Assembly (NCBI GenBank): GCA_013396915.1
Contig: VWZL01001290.1
Span: forward strand, 124,001-188,000
Reading direction: 5' to 3'
Length of the DNA: 64,000 nt
DNA from: Stercorarius parasiticus
Taxonomy: Eukaryota; Chordata; Aves; Charadriiformes; Stercorariidae
In this document: positions 35,590 to 47,129 of the stretch, piece by piece
Layout: each line of letters opens with the position of its first letter
Position numbering within the stretch: the first letter of the stretch is position 1
Made by a program: the position numbers and the translations under genes
Notes under the pieces: model-generated
What the model was told of the DNA's origin: nothing
Seen by the model: the letters and a program-made list of their open reading frames with translations, nothing else
The model's database searches: none

Positions 35590-37440
35590 GGCAGGGTCAT
35601 GCCCCCCCCACTTCACAAGGCTGCTGAACAAGCCCTAGCACTTTGGGGTGGGGTTCATGAGGGTGGAGAGTGCCACAACAGGGGGTGGGGGGCAAAACTA
35701 CATTGGGACACATCCAAGAGCTACAGACCTGCCCGAGGAGGCCACCAAGGGGCTCTGTGCAACACCCACATGGTGCAGCACCGAGGCCATCTCACAACGG
35801 CCTGTAAGACCATCACGGGATGCAGGCTGGTGCTCTATATGTCTCCTTATCCTTAGGTCAGTGGCCTTATAAGGTCTGGATGCCTGAGTGAGGACGGAGA
35901 AGGCAGAAGGGTGCTTTGATCTGTTCGTGTCCCCGTCCAGCCTGTTGCAGTTAAGAAAAAGAGAATGGGCATAGGAGGGACAGCAGCATTCGAGGGGCAA
36001 AAAGAAAAAGACTGGAGAAGCCTGATCAGTGACAAACACAGCTCCAACCCTGTAGATAAGTTTACTTCGTGCATGAGTTGCATTGATTCTCCACAGTTGC
36101 ATTTCTTTGGAGCAAAGTAGCGCAAATGCCTGATTCCCCATCTGGCCCGGAGTCTGCCAGCCAGGAGAAAGGCAAGGGCACGTGGGCTGTCCCCTCACAG
36201 GCAAGAGCGATTGTGGGCACATGGTGGGCCAGAACAGCAGGTTTGTGCCTCCCTCAAGCCACACTTGAGCAAATCTCCAGGAGTCACAGCCCAGTTTCCC
36301 TGGGATTGCTGGACCAGGCTGGGCTGCCACCTCACCTCAACCCTGCCAAGCTGACGGGCTGTCAGCCCCTGCTGCTCCCCTACATGGAGTCCCACAGCCT
36401 GTGCCTGAGGCTGGCAGAGCCCCAGCAGGGACAAAGGGGCCTTTGCAGGGCTGTCGAGGGGGAGGAGGCCTCCATGCACAGTGCTGGATTTGAGTAGCCC
36501 CTGTAGTAGGACACGGAGGCAAGTATCTGACCAAGCAGGGTCTTGAGTTGCGTAGAACCCAGAAAAAGGGCTATAAGTGAGTTGGAGAGTGAGCCAGGGT
36601 GAGCTGCAGTCCCAGAAGGAGACAGAGCCAAGGTGACATTCTGAGCGAGGGCGGTAGCGGCACTGCCAGACAACCAGGGCCTGAGCAAAGTTGGAGCTTA
36701 AGAAGAGGCTGGACCTGAATAAGAGCGTGAGCAGGGCACAGAACGGAGATGGATCTCAAGCAGTAGATGAAGCAGAGGTGACATTCTGAGCATGGGTGGT
36801 GCTGCTATGGCAGCGTGACCAAGGGTGAGAGCCAAGTTGGAGGTAAAGAAAGGGAAGCAACTGGTTACGAGCTTAAGCAGGGGATAGAGTTGAGTTGGAG
36901 CCTGAGTGGGTGCCAGAACTGAGCAGGAGCGAGAGCCGCCAAAGATAGCTTGAGCTGGACCTGGAGATGAGATAGAGCCCAAGGAGGAGACAGAGAATGC
37001 CCGAGGTGGCATTCTTAGCCGGGGCAGTAGGACCATTGCATCCCCAGAAGGGGATGGGGCTGACATGGCGTTTTGAGAAGGGGTGGTAGAGCTGTGGCAG
37101 CCCAAGCCAGGTCCCAGAGTCAAGTTGGAGCCAGAGCAGCGGCTGGAGCCTGGAGCAGCCAGTGGCTGGATCAGAGCTGAGTGAGAGATACAACAGGAGC
37201 TGGATCTGAACTGGAGCTTGAATAGGCTCCAGATCAGAGAAGTATACAGGGTATTACCACATTCCTGGTAGGAAGCGTATAGTTTATCACACATAGGTAC
37301 CTGATGCAACCATGCCTGCCAACACACAGGTCATACTGTAGTCTGGTAGGACAGTTGTCGTTCACTGTCTCCAGGCAAATAGCACAGGAGGTTTACCCAT
37401 CTTGGTGTGTGAAGACAAAGTATTGGCTGTGCTCCTGGGT
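35590..37440. other. GC-rich island, possibly an insertion
   Basis: About 1.85 kb of GC-rich DNA with abrupt edges inside AT-rich sequence. The two longest frames in the window lie here on the minus strand (35698-36330 and 36698-37327, about 210 codons each), but both strands carry overlapping open frames, as expected when stop codons are rare. No domain or family is recognised. The right edge runs into an A-rich stretch (37441-37470), and a similar A-rich sequence lies at the left edge (35572-35589). It could be a retroposed or otherwise inserted sequence, a decayed repeat, or a non-coding transcript. Confidence 0.5.
36580..37220. repeat. Degenerate G/A-rich tandem repeat
   Basis: On the plus strand the motif AGGTGACATTCTGAGC and variants recur at about 36631, 36776, 37004 and 37061, followed each time by a GGYGGTAG-type block, and by CAAGTTGGAGC-like sequence after three of them. 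Spacing is irregular (145, 228 and about 60 nt). Short GAGC/GGAGCTGGA words fill the rest. This looks like a decayed minisatellite with nested units. Confidence 0.6.
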
Positions 37441-37474
37441 AAAAAAAAATTAAAAGTAAAAAAGTAAAAAAATT

Positions 37475-40400
37475 AATTATTTGGTATATTTACATTTAGT
37501 ATATAAGTGGCTCTATAATGAGTTAAGAACCTGAATGTTTTTGTGTATGTCTATTTTACTCAAAGCTTCTTGGTTGAGATTTTCCTCCTTTTAAGCTATC
37601 TGAAGACTTGTTCATCTAAAGCAGTAACACATATAAGTAGTATATACCTGTAAGTCTTCTACATATGTACACCTAGCATATACCTATACCTTTTACCTAT
37701 AAGCCACCATGAGGTCATCTCGAACTTCTTTATAGTAGATTTCTTTAATTTAACTAAAATTATTTTGACACATTACGTGACCATACAGATGTATTTTTAC
37801 ATGAATGTTATTATTTACTCCCTGCAACATATATCCCTTTTGGCTTCCTGAAATTTGAAACCCTAAGCCAGTAGCAGCATACTAACCTACAATCGTTTTC
37901 ATGTAGTTGACTTCTTTCTAATTATTTTAGAGTTTTCTTTGATTTAATTTTATGCATCCTAGTTCAGTCCATAAAATTAAAACATTAATAACCGTCTCTG
38001 AGTGTTTAACCACATGAACTCTTTCTTAAATGAAGCCGTTCATTAAGTCAAGTTATTTGCATATTGCATGGCATGCTACTGTGAAAGAGAGAAAGACTCA
38101 TTCATATATGATAGGGCTCATCCTATTATGCCTGAGACTTGTGTCAGCACTTCATTTGCAAATTCTATTTTTACTAGTTTATAGCTCAGCTGTATAATCT
38201 TTCTGTGGGCTGAAACTTATCAAAGAATATCTCCACTCCAGAGTCCATTTGAGCACCAAATTTCAATTGAAATCAGGTTTACCATTTCCATAACACTTTT
38301 GCACATGCATAACACATCAGGCTGTATTCTTGTCGGCTCTCATAAGCTAAGTAGGGCTAGGTCTTTGAATAAAAGACTTCTTGGGAAAGTCCAGGCAACA
38401 GAAGAATAATATTAGTAGTTCAAGAAGCAGAGAACCTTTCAAGCTGGTGATGAGTCTATACTGTCTTGATGTCAACAGGCTAGCTACTGCTATACCTTAC
38501 ACTTCTGGACTTAGAAATATCTATATATTACCTACCATTGATGATATCTCAAGATACTTGTCACTTCTAAAACAGTACTGCTTGCAAGTAAAATATAGTT
38601 TTCTGTACATACCTATGTATAAAATGTGTAATTATAGATTGTTAAATTCAGATCATTATAGATTCAAGTTTTATTACAGTTCTGTTTTCACATAAAAACT
38701 TGTCTATGACTCTAAAAATCATCTGATCTCAAACTAAACTAAAAATTTATTACCTCAAAAATCTTGGCCTTCTCATCAATTATCAGCCTTCAATCAAGTT
38801 CATTGATCAACAGGGTCACAAAATCTAGCATTCCAAAAAGTGCGTAACATTATTTATTTGTTCCTTATATCTATAATACACAAGCTTCATTGCAAATATG
38901 GAAAGACAGAAATCCTACTTTCAGGACAACAAAATCTATGAACAAGTTTACAGTTTTTGTAGGAAAATGATTTACCTATAAATCTATATTTAAGCATGGA
39001 ATTATGATAAGAGTTTAAAGCAGTAATGGAGAACGACTAAGAAAGTTTAAAGCTTGCGGATAAATATATTACAGAGTATGTCTCATACTCTTAGGTTTTA
39101 CAGGTCTAACCTACATTTGAAACTGGTTGAAATCGGAGGATACAGTTCCATCTTTAGGGTTAAATCTGACAATCCCAGTCATAATTTAAATAGTAGTATC
39201 TTTAGCCATAAAGCACGACAGTCTTTAAGGAAGTGATTCTGAAGTGATTCTCAGATACACGTCACTTAAGTCTCTGAAGAATTGTAATAGTGAATAATAT
39301 TTTCTGTACGTCATCTCCATATAATTTATTTCAAACACATTTATTATACGGTCCCCACACACACCCTTCCCCTACCTCTTGTTCTGAGACATACTTTGTT
39401 TAATCTCACCTCATATGAAAGTGATTTCATATCTTCTAGTTAGCCTTTCCTGGACTTCTCATTCTATCACACATGCACTGCACTCAATGTTCAAGAAATG
39501 GGTGCACCTTGAATGTATATGGATTTAGAGAAAGTGTCATAATTTTTTCCATTTTCTTTATTTCTTTCCCAATAATTCCTAACATTCTTTTTCCTTTCTG
39601 ACCTCAGTGAAAATTGTCATTTTTTCATGAAACTATCCATGAAGATATTTTGAGTCACAACATTCAATTCAGAGCTCATCATTGTATTTATGTAGATGTA
39701 GTTGTTCCTGCCTCTCCCCCTATATAGGTTATTTCACAGTTGCAAACATTGAAATGGCAGACCAGGTTCATCACCGTCACTTGAGTAATAGAGAGATCCT
39801 TTTGCAACACTTTGTAATCAGTTTTGTGCTTTTACTACCTAGAATAATTGTTATCATTGTCAAATGTTGTCATTTCACTATATATATCCTCTTTAAAATT
39901 AATAAGGAAGATATGGCATGGTAAAGAAATACGAAATGATCCATCGCTGGTACTTCCAGGACTCACTGGTAACTTGAGCCTGCCATGTGTTACATGACGT
40001 TTCCCCCTGTCTTTGAATTAGTTATTAATTCATGATATGATCTTTGCTTCTGTTAATTTAGTTGAAACACAAGATTAAGGAGGCATCATGTCAAAAAAAA
40101 TTTGAATATCCTAATTCCTAAAAACAGCCAGATCACCTTTATTTCATTCTGCAACTGTGAGTTCAGGGTAGCCTAATAAAATTTCACAGATGTAACTTCT
40201 TTCTTACAAAAGCAATGTTGACTGTACATCCATTGTATCATATTTGTCCATATGTTTTATAGCTCTGTTTTTCATTATATTTTCTTCCAATTTATTCACT
40301 AGATAAATCAGATTTTCTGGTCTATTGCTCTTCAATAGACTCTTCTTCCCCTCAACATAAAAAAAAAGTCACACTGCATCTACAATTCTCTGTTCTTCTG

Positions 40401-43270
40401 GTCCTGAGGCTGATTTGAAAGAAACGGAAACCACACAAAAGTTAATAGGTCAATGAAAATGTTAGTAGCTTTGTGCATATACTATACAGAATGGTAAGTA
40501 GTTACTACCCTCAAACTTTTGCCATTGACGGTTATATTGAAAATAATTTGTGAGGTTCACTCCCACTAAAAATATTGATGGCAACTTCCTAAAGCACACT
40601 GGTAATGACTACCAAATAATTCTTTCTCCTTTTTCTGTTTGCACCTTGCTTTCCAAGAGTGCTCCTTTCATTTCTTGACCATTTGTTGACCCCTTCAATT
40701 CTATAAAGGTCAACGTATTTGGAAAAGAAGTTTCATTCATAGGGTTTTGGGTTTTATTCTTTTAGTAAGTTTTTCCTTGCCATGTTAAAGAATTGCTGTG
40801 TGAAAGTTTTAACTTCCTGGTATGTCCTTTATTGTTTCTTTCAGCTGGATACATCTCTTATGAAAAGACTATTTATTTCTAATACCTTACTCTACTCCTC
40901 TGTTAAAGATGCAAGCCTTGCCTCTACATTGTTTCCTCTCTTCTGCCCACCTCTCCTGTTGCAGTTTTTATGTGGGTATACATTTATTCTGAAAATTCAC
41001 TGTCACATCTTTAAATGATTGTGATGCTGCACCTGTTCCACAGTTTGGGAAAGACATTTCAACTAGCTGCTTCATTTCCCTCTCTGAAGTGAAATATTGT
41101 TTTAGTGGATTCTTTCCTTTCCTAGAGTGATTTTAAATATAGGTACCTTCTGGTCACTTCTAGGGAGAAGCAATGTCTTCCTATATCCTGCTTAGGTGTT
41201 TTCCTTTTGGCTCTGAGAAGCTATCTTTTAAAATGTAGCAAATTTACACAGCAATGATCAAAGTCTCTTGCTATCAGCGTAGATTCTGTTCTTTTGAGTT
41301 CTGCCCACTATACTCATTGCTCCCATCCAAATAGGTGTCTGGTATACTATATATACTCTTGTATTACAGCTGTTACGCTCCTCTGAGTTACCACTGAATC
41401 TTCTAACTCATATAAACACTATAGTGCTTGTTGATACACTTCAAGTATTTGCCTTATTTCAGGCCATGCTTTCTTAATTTCTTCATTTTTTGGAATCATT
41501 CCTCCATGGCATGGTTTACTTCAGTCTTTCTAAGTGCTTTACTTCCCAATATTAAGTGATTCCACGTATTATAATTTATTTTTCTTCACCAACTTCTGTA
41601 CATGCCCAATGTAGCAATGGCCTTATCTAAAACCAGGCTTTTCAGTTCATTCCTTTTATTTCTGGATCCTGATATATGTACAGAAGCATACGTACATTTG
41701 ATCTTATTTTCATTTCCTTGTGGCTTTTTGTTGTTTCCTACAAGAAACTTATTGATTTCTACCCTATCTTTTGCTGCTATGAATAATATTGAATTTTTTA
41801 ATGAATGTACCCCTTGAGAATGAAGTACTTGCTGACTTTCAAGCTGTTTTTATTTTAATGATTCGATTCAATTGTTTCCTAGTTGGCATGCCAGAAACTG
41901 CCTTCCATTTTAGCTTTAGCAAAGCCAGTCCTTCTTCCATAGGTTCTCTCTATTTCTCTCTGGTTTTTCTCCTGCACTTTTTCTCCATTATGGACCAACA
42001 TTTTGTTTGCTCATGGAAACCTTCTAGAGAAACGGTGCAGTACTTCATGGAAATCTTGATCTTAGTTTGTACTTGACAGTTAATATTTTTTTAAGAAATG
42101 CAAGCTCTAATTTCAGATGAAAGACCAAATGATACAGCTATCTGTAAGAAAGGACCTCTTTCTCCAATCAGCTGTTTATGAGAACCCAAATAATTTTTTT
42201 TCTGAGATGTTCATCTAAATCAGCACATTGCTGCAAAAGTTATGTCTCCGTCAGAAGATCCTAATTTGCTGAAGAACTAGAAAATTACTAGAAAAATTCC
42301 TGACGAGCTACAGAGGTATTATCTCATTCTTATGTATAAATGTAAGAAGAGACAAAGCAAAGTCACAGAAAAACGTAGCAAGTTTGATAATTTTTACATG
42401 TAAAGAAGAGTGATTATTGTAGTTGAACAACTTCCGTCATAAGGTTATCCAAGTCTGCCTGTCCATAAGTAGTCTTAAATGTTAGTCTGGCTAATGGAGC
42501 TGCCCAAGCTGTGGGACTAGTGACACAAGAAAAAATAAGTATTTGACATAGAATTGGGAATAATATTACAAATACCAGAAATTCTTCATATCTAACAATA
42601 TGGCATATGCTACTATTTTACAGACTATCATTTTTTTCCCTATGATCACATGTCCTCTAGAAAGATTCAATTTTTCAACTCAAAAACCATTTCAAATGCT
42701 TCAAGAATTTTTATTTTTTGTTTCAGATTGAGGACAAATAATGACTGTGGACATAAGAAAATGCTTAGAGGAGGTATGTATTAAAGTGTTTCCATCAATC
42801 AGGGACAAAATGGTCATGAACCCCTGAAGGGTTTGGTTTTGCATCTAAGTACACTTTTACAAAGTGTACTTTAACAAACTCTTCACAAAGTTTTCCAAGA
42901 AACTTGCAGACCGGCTACAAAATTTAAGGACTCCATATGGAAGTAAAGCCTGCCTAGTCCTTGAACACCACCTGGTCTTAATGTCTGACTATTTAACATA
43001 ACCTGATTAACCACGCTGCTGTTTTGACAATGCCAAATTAGAAACCTGCAAACCCACAGATCTCAGAAGTTCATAACAGAGGCTTTCAAAATACAAGAAC
43101 AGGATGATAACAGAGTCCCCACCGGTATAAACACAAATCACGAAAGCCTGTTAGGTGCCTGCAACACAGGGTAGTATCAGTTTTAGAGCATAAGTGGAAG
43201 TTGCGTAACAGCTTATTGATGCTGATTGTGATTGATAGTATCATCAGAGACATCTTTGGAATACAATTGG
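37475..43270. other. AT-rich stretch, no gene seen
   Basis: No repeat family or splice-supported coding block recognised. Contains a small tandem duplication at 39230-39251. Confidence 0.35.
39230..39251. repeat. 11-nt tandem duplication
   Basis: GAAGTGATTCT occurs twice head to tail. Confidence 0.85.
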
Positions 43271-43275
43271 GAGTC

Positions 43276-43340
43276 AAGGGGGAGGGGGAAAGAGAGGGAA
43301 AGGAATAGGAAGGGGGAAGGGAAGAAGGGGGAGAGGAGAC
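43276..43340 (+). repeat. Polypurine (G/A) tract
   Basis: About 60 nt of nearly uninterrupted G and A (one T near the middle), with repeated GGGGGAA and AGGGAA words. Such tracts can adopt triplex structure; whether this one does is unknown. Confidence 0.8.
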
Positions 43341-43344
43341 TGAA

Positions 43345-46300
43345 GTTATAATTTGCAATGGTAGGGCTCATTTCTGAAACCTGCAATATGTTTCTGAGAC
43401 TCCTCTGAGGTTTTAAGAAAATTTGGTATAAGATATTTGGAACTACTGGTGGTGGCATGCAGAGGTTCATCCTGTACATTGCTTTGCAGTCAGAACATGC
43501 GACAAAGAAAGCAGATTTTTATCAGATTTCTGCCTTTGGTATTCAGTGAACAAAACATGCATGGAACTATGGAAGCCAGAGCGGCTCCATGGAAACAGAG
43601 GTTGAACCTATATTTTTTGACCTGCAGATCAGAATTAGTTCTGGCAGAAATTTCTGGAATAAAAACTTTTATAATTCTTATAATGTTTTTATTAATAAAT
43701 CTATACAGATTGAAAAGTTAGTTACTTTATTAGAAAATGAGCATAGTTGTTCCTGTCTGAATTTTCAAACTGTAATTATTTTGCACCTGTCTAGTCTTAC
43801 CCTAAGGGATCAAAAAAGCAAGTTTTTTTTTCAGAAATGGAATTATCTACTTAAAAGGGAGTATTCCTAAGACAATACTGAAAAATTTAGAAAATCATTC
43901 TTATACTCTTATTTTTAGGATTAAGGAGGGAAAAATAAAGTAACTTTAGAGTTCAGGCAATAATTTAGTGTCAGAGGGGAGAAGAGAATTTTGGTATCTA
44001 ACGGCTAACCATAGCCTTCCTGAGTAATAGCGCATAGATGAACACTGAAAATTGTATTATATCTGCTATTATTTATTGTATTATAAATCTGAGCCCTAAT
44101 AACCAAACTGCTCTTAGTCTGTTCCACTTAGTATGACCACTCAGACCAACTTTAACATCTTTAAAAACGACTTGTAATATGAACTCCATAATCTAACGTG
44201 TTTGATACTTTGCAATTGAATGGACTAAATATGCACATGATCAGTTACCACGGTTTCTACTAATGAGCAGTAACTTGCTAAAGTGTGGTAACTCACTCAC
44301 TTTCAGCATATGCTTACATGCTGAGAAAATATTCAGAACTACCCCAAGCCTTTTCTAGGTAAGTCTTCCAGACTGCCACCCATCTGCTGCTACCAAAAAT
44401 ATGAACTCAGTGATACATTTGATTAAATGGATATCTGCTGCCACCATTTCATTTGAAGTTTTGGTGAAAACAACAGATAACAGCTTTATACTTCTGTAAC
44501 ACTCCAGATGGTGATAATTCTTTTCTAAGCATCCTAGGACTGCAGGTAGAAGTGTGTTGACAAAACACATCACTGAAATTTTAACACCACTTGACATTCA
44601 AAGTTAAAGCAAGTATTTTTATCTGCTTTTAATATTTATTACTGCCCTACACTCATTGCTGGTTGGAAGGCACTCAGCATTGTTTTATATCTAGAGAGGA
44701 GACTATAAGTACTTTTTTTCTACTGTCATTGACATATCAATACCAAAAGATGTTCAGTGAAATCTAAGAGAGTATTTTGTTCAAATATAAACAACACGGC
44801 CTGCAATTTCCTCTGCCATGAGCAATTGGACAACAGATCACAAGTTTTACTCAAGGACATAGTTACAGACTAGAGGTTTTGTCTTATGTACCATGCCAGC
44901 ATCTTGACCTATATTGGGCAATTGCCTGTAGCATACTGACCTGATGAGTTATTCAAGACTTCATGGATCCTATGAATAATACAGCACGAATGCAGCATAG
45001 CGTGTAAGAGTGGGTCCAACTCTATTGAAAACTCGATTTTTAGTTTTGTAATAGGATCATGAAAAGAACCTGCCATAATATTTCAACAGCAGTTTAGTGA
45101 TACCTTGTCACAGGTTCTGCAGACCTTTCAGGAGGTTTGAAGCTCTAACTCTCACTTCTGTTAATACAGATCCACATTCTCAATTTGTCCAGACCTATTT
45201 GAAGTGAGCAGCAATGTGGTTTGCATTTGAGTTACTCTAACAGATTTTTCTAATAATTTAAAAGAAGCAGTATGCACTTGATGAAGGTCAGATATACTCA
45301 ATGTTTCTAAAAATGGTCCTTTTCTGAATTGATTAACAGTGGCTTAAGTTTCTTACTAACTTTTTCACTTTATCATTTCAATCTAAATTTACACTTAATT
45401 ATACTGATTCTTTCATATTATATTAAGGTTAAAGAGTATATTTTTTTCAAATCTGGGTTACTTTGGAACTTTTTACAGTCTGCTCCACTGCCTCAACTTC
45501 CAATCTGTTGGTGAAGCCTCTTCATGCTTAGTAATTTGACATAGTCTTCCAGCTCACAGGCTTCTCCCACTGGCTCTGGTGTGGAGTGCTACTAACCCTC
45601 CCCTTCTTACACAAATATTTCTACACATCTGCTCTGCAGATGACAGCCGTTCTTCTTCAAGGCTAAAACATATGCGTACACTGGAAATGTACAGTCTACA
45701 ACTCTGCCAAAGCTGGCAAGGCCCAACAGCAACAGGTCCAACTTTTCTGGTGTCAAACCTACAATACACAACATCCGTTTGACCAGTATTTCCAAATATC
45801 TACAGCCTGGGCTGCCAGACTTCCCCAAATGCAGATGATCATTGCCAGAAGTGGTAAGGCGGTAGATTACCATTCAAACTGGTTGTTTAGCCTCTAAAAG
45901 CCACAGCTTACTACTTGTATCAGTGGAGCTGGCAGGTCTGAATGAAACACGTATTTCAGTGTTGACAGTCCTCCAAAAATCATTTTACAGACAGTTCTTC
46001 TGTTAGTGGTTGTTTTAGCTAGATTTATATCTTTACAGAACTCATATGCTGCTCTGGTGGCACAGCAGATCTGCACGTATGTGAGCCCTATGCCTCTGGA
46101 GGAAAGAAGTCCTTTCAGCTAGGGACTGGTGTTGGCCACTGCTCAGCAAAAACAAATCCCAGGGACAGTGCTTGTCAGAAAGAGGCATTAATAATGCAGA
46201 GACATTGACACTGGCAGTTTTTCACTGGCACTGATGAGTTGTTGCGGTGGGGTCTTTCACAAAAAAAATACGTGTTTCACTGCAACATGTCAGTTGAGCT

Positions 46301-46683
46301 TTTCTCAGACTCATAACTGAATTTTGAAGTAAAAAGATGAGAAAACTCTCAAATAGCCACGGTTTTGGAGCATGCGGCTGAAGAGATGAGGGCTAGAAAC
46401 TACATCTCCACTCTGCATTTGGTAGATGAGTTGTCAGCCATCAGCTGACAGATGCTTCCCTTTAGTTTTTCCTAAAAGATACCATCTCAACAATCTTCAT
46501 CTCATTCTGTTGCGAGATGGAGAGTTTTCAAGTTCAAAATGAACTGGGAAGATCTATTGAACACGAAAAACTGCTTCTGAAGAAGATCAAGCATTTTTTT
46601 CTGAAATGGTTAGCTACATGGCCTTGGACAAGCTATTTAATTTCTCTCCTACTGTGAAAGTAGAGACAATACTGACAATACTG
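43345..46683. other. No gene identified
   Basis: AT-rich with short chance frames on both strands. A 9-nt duplication (GACAATACT at 46665-46673 and 46674-46682) directly abuts the 5' end of the CR1 copy. Confidence 0.35.
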
Positions 46684-47031
46684 ATGACCAGAAGGCTGGA
46701 ACACCTATGTTATGAGGACAGGCTGAGAGAGTTGGGGTTGTTCAGCCTGGAGAAGAGAAGGCTCCGAGGAGACCTTACAGCAGCCTTCCAGTACCTAAAG
46801 GGGGCCTACAGGAAGGGTGGGGAGGGACTCTTTATCAGGGAGTGTAATGATAGGACAAGGGGTAATGGTTTCAAACTGGAAGAAGGTAGATTTAGATTGG
46901 ATAATAGTAAGAAATTCTTCACTGTGAGGGTGGTGAGGCACTGGAACAGGTTGCCCAGGGAGGTTGTGGAAGACCCATCCCTGGAGGTGTTCAAGACCAG
47001 GCTGGATGGGGCTTTGAGCAGCCTGGTCTAG
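46684..47031 (+). pseudogene. CR1 ORF2 C-terminal fragment
   Basis: Open frame ending in TAG at 47029-47031. It encodes the region downstream of the CR1 reverse transcriptase, including [20 protein letters not shown] and [20 protein letters not shown]. No catalytic domain remains. The open frame extends upstream to an ATG at 46606 by chance through non-CR1 sequence. Not expected to be functional. Confidence 0.85.
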
Positions 47032-47127
47032 TGGGAGGTGTCCCTGCCCATGGCAGGGAGGTTGGAACTAGATGATCTTTAAGGTCCCTTCCAACCCGAA
47101 CCATTCTATAATTCTATGATTCTATAA
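46684..47127 (+). mobile_element. CR1 LINE, 5'-truncated 3' end
   Basis: About 440 nt holding the C-terminal end of CR1 ORF2, its short 3' UTR (CCTGCCCATGGCAGGGAGG, then GATGATCTTTAAGGTCCC) and the tail repeat ATTCTATG/ATTCTATAAT. This 3' end with an 8-bp tail repeat is typical of avian CR1. The 5' end is truncated, as in most CR1 insertions. Little damage to the coding part suggests a moderately young copy. Confidence 0.93.
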
Positions 47128-47129
47128 TA

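Noticed and set aside
35698..36330. Minus-strand 210-codon frame in the GC-rich island.
   Set aside because: Overlapped by other frames on both strands. Low stop density is explained by composition, and no domain is recognisable.
36698..37327. Minus-strand 209-codon frame.
   Set aside because: Coincides with the degenerate tandem repeat, so the open frame is probably a by-product.
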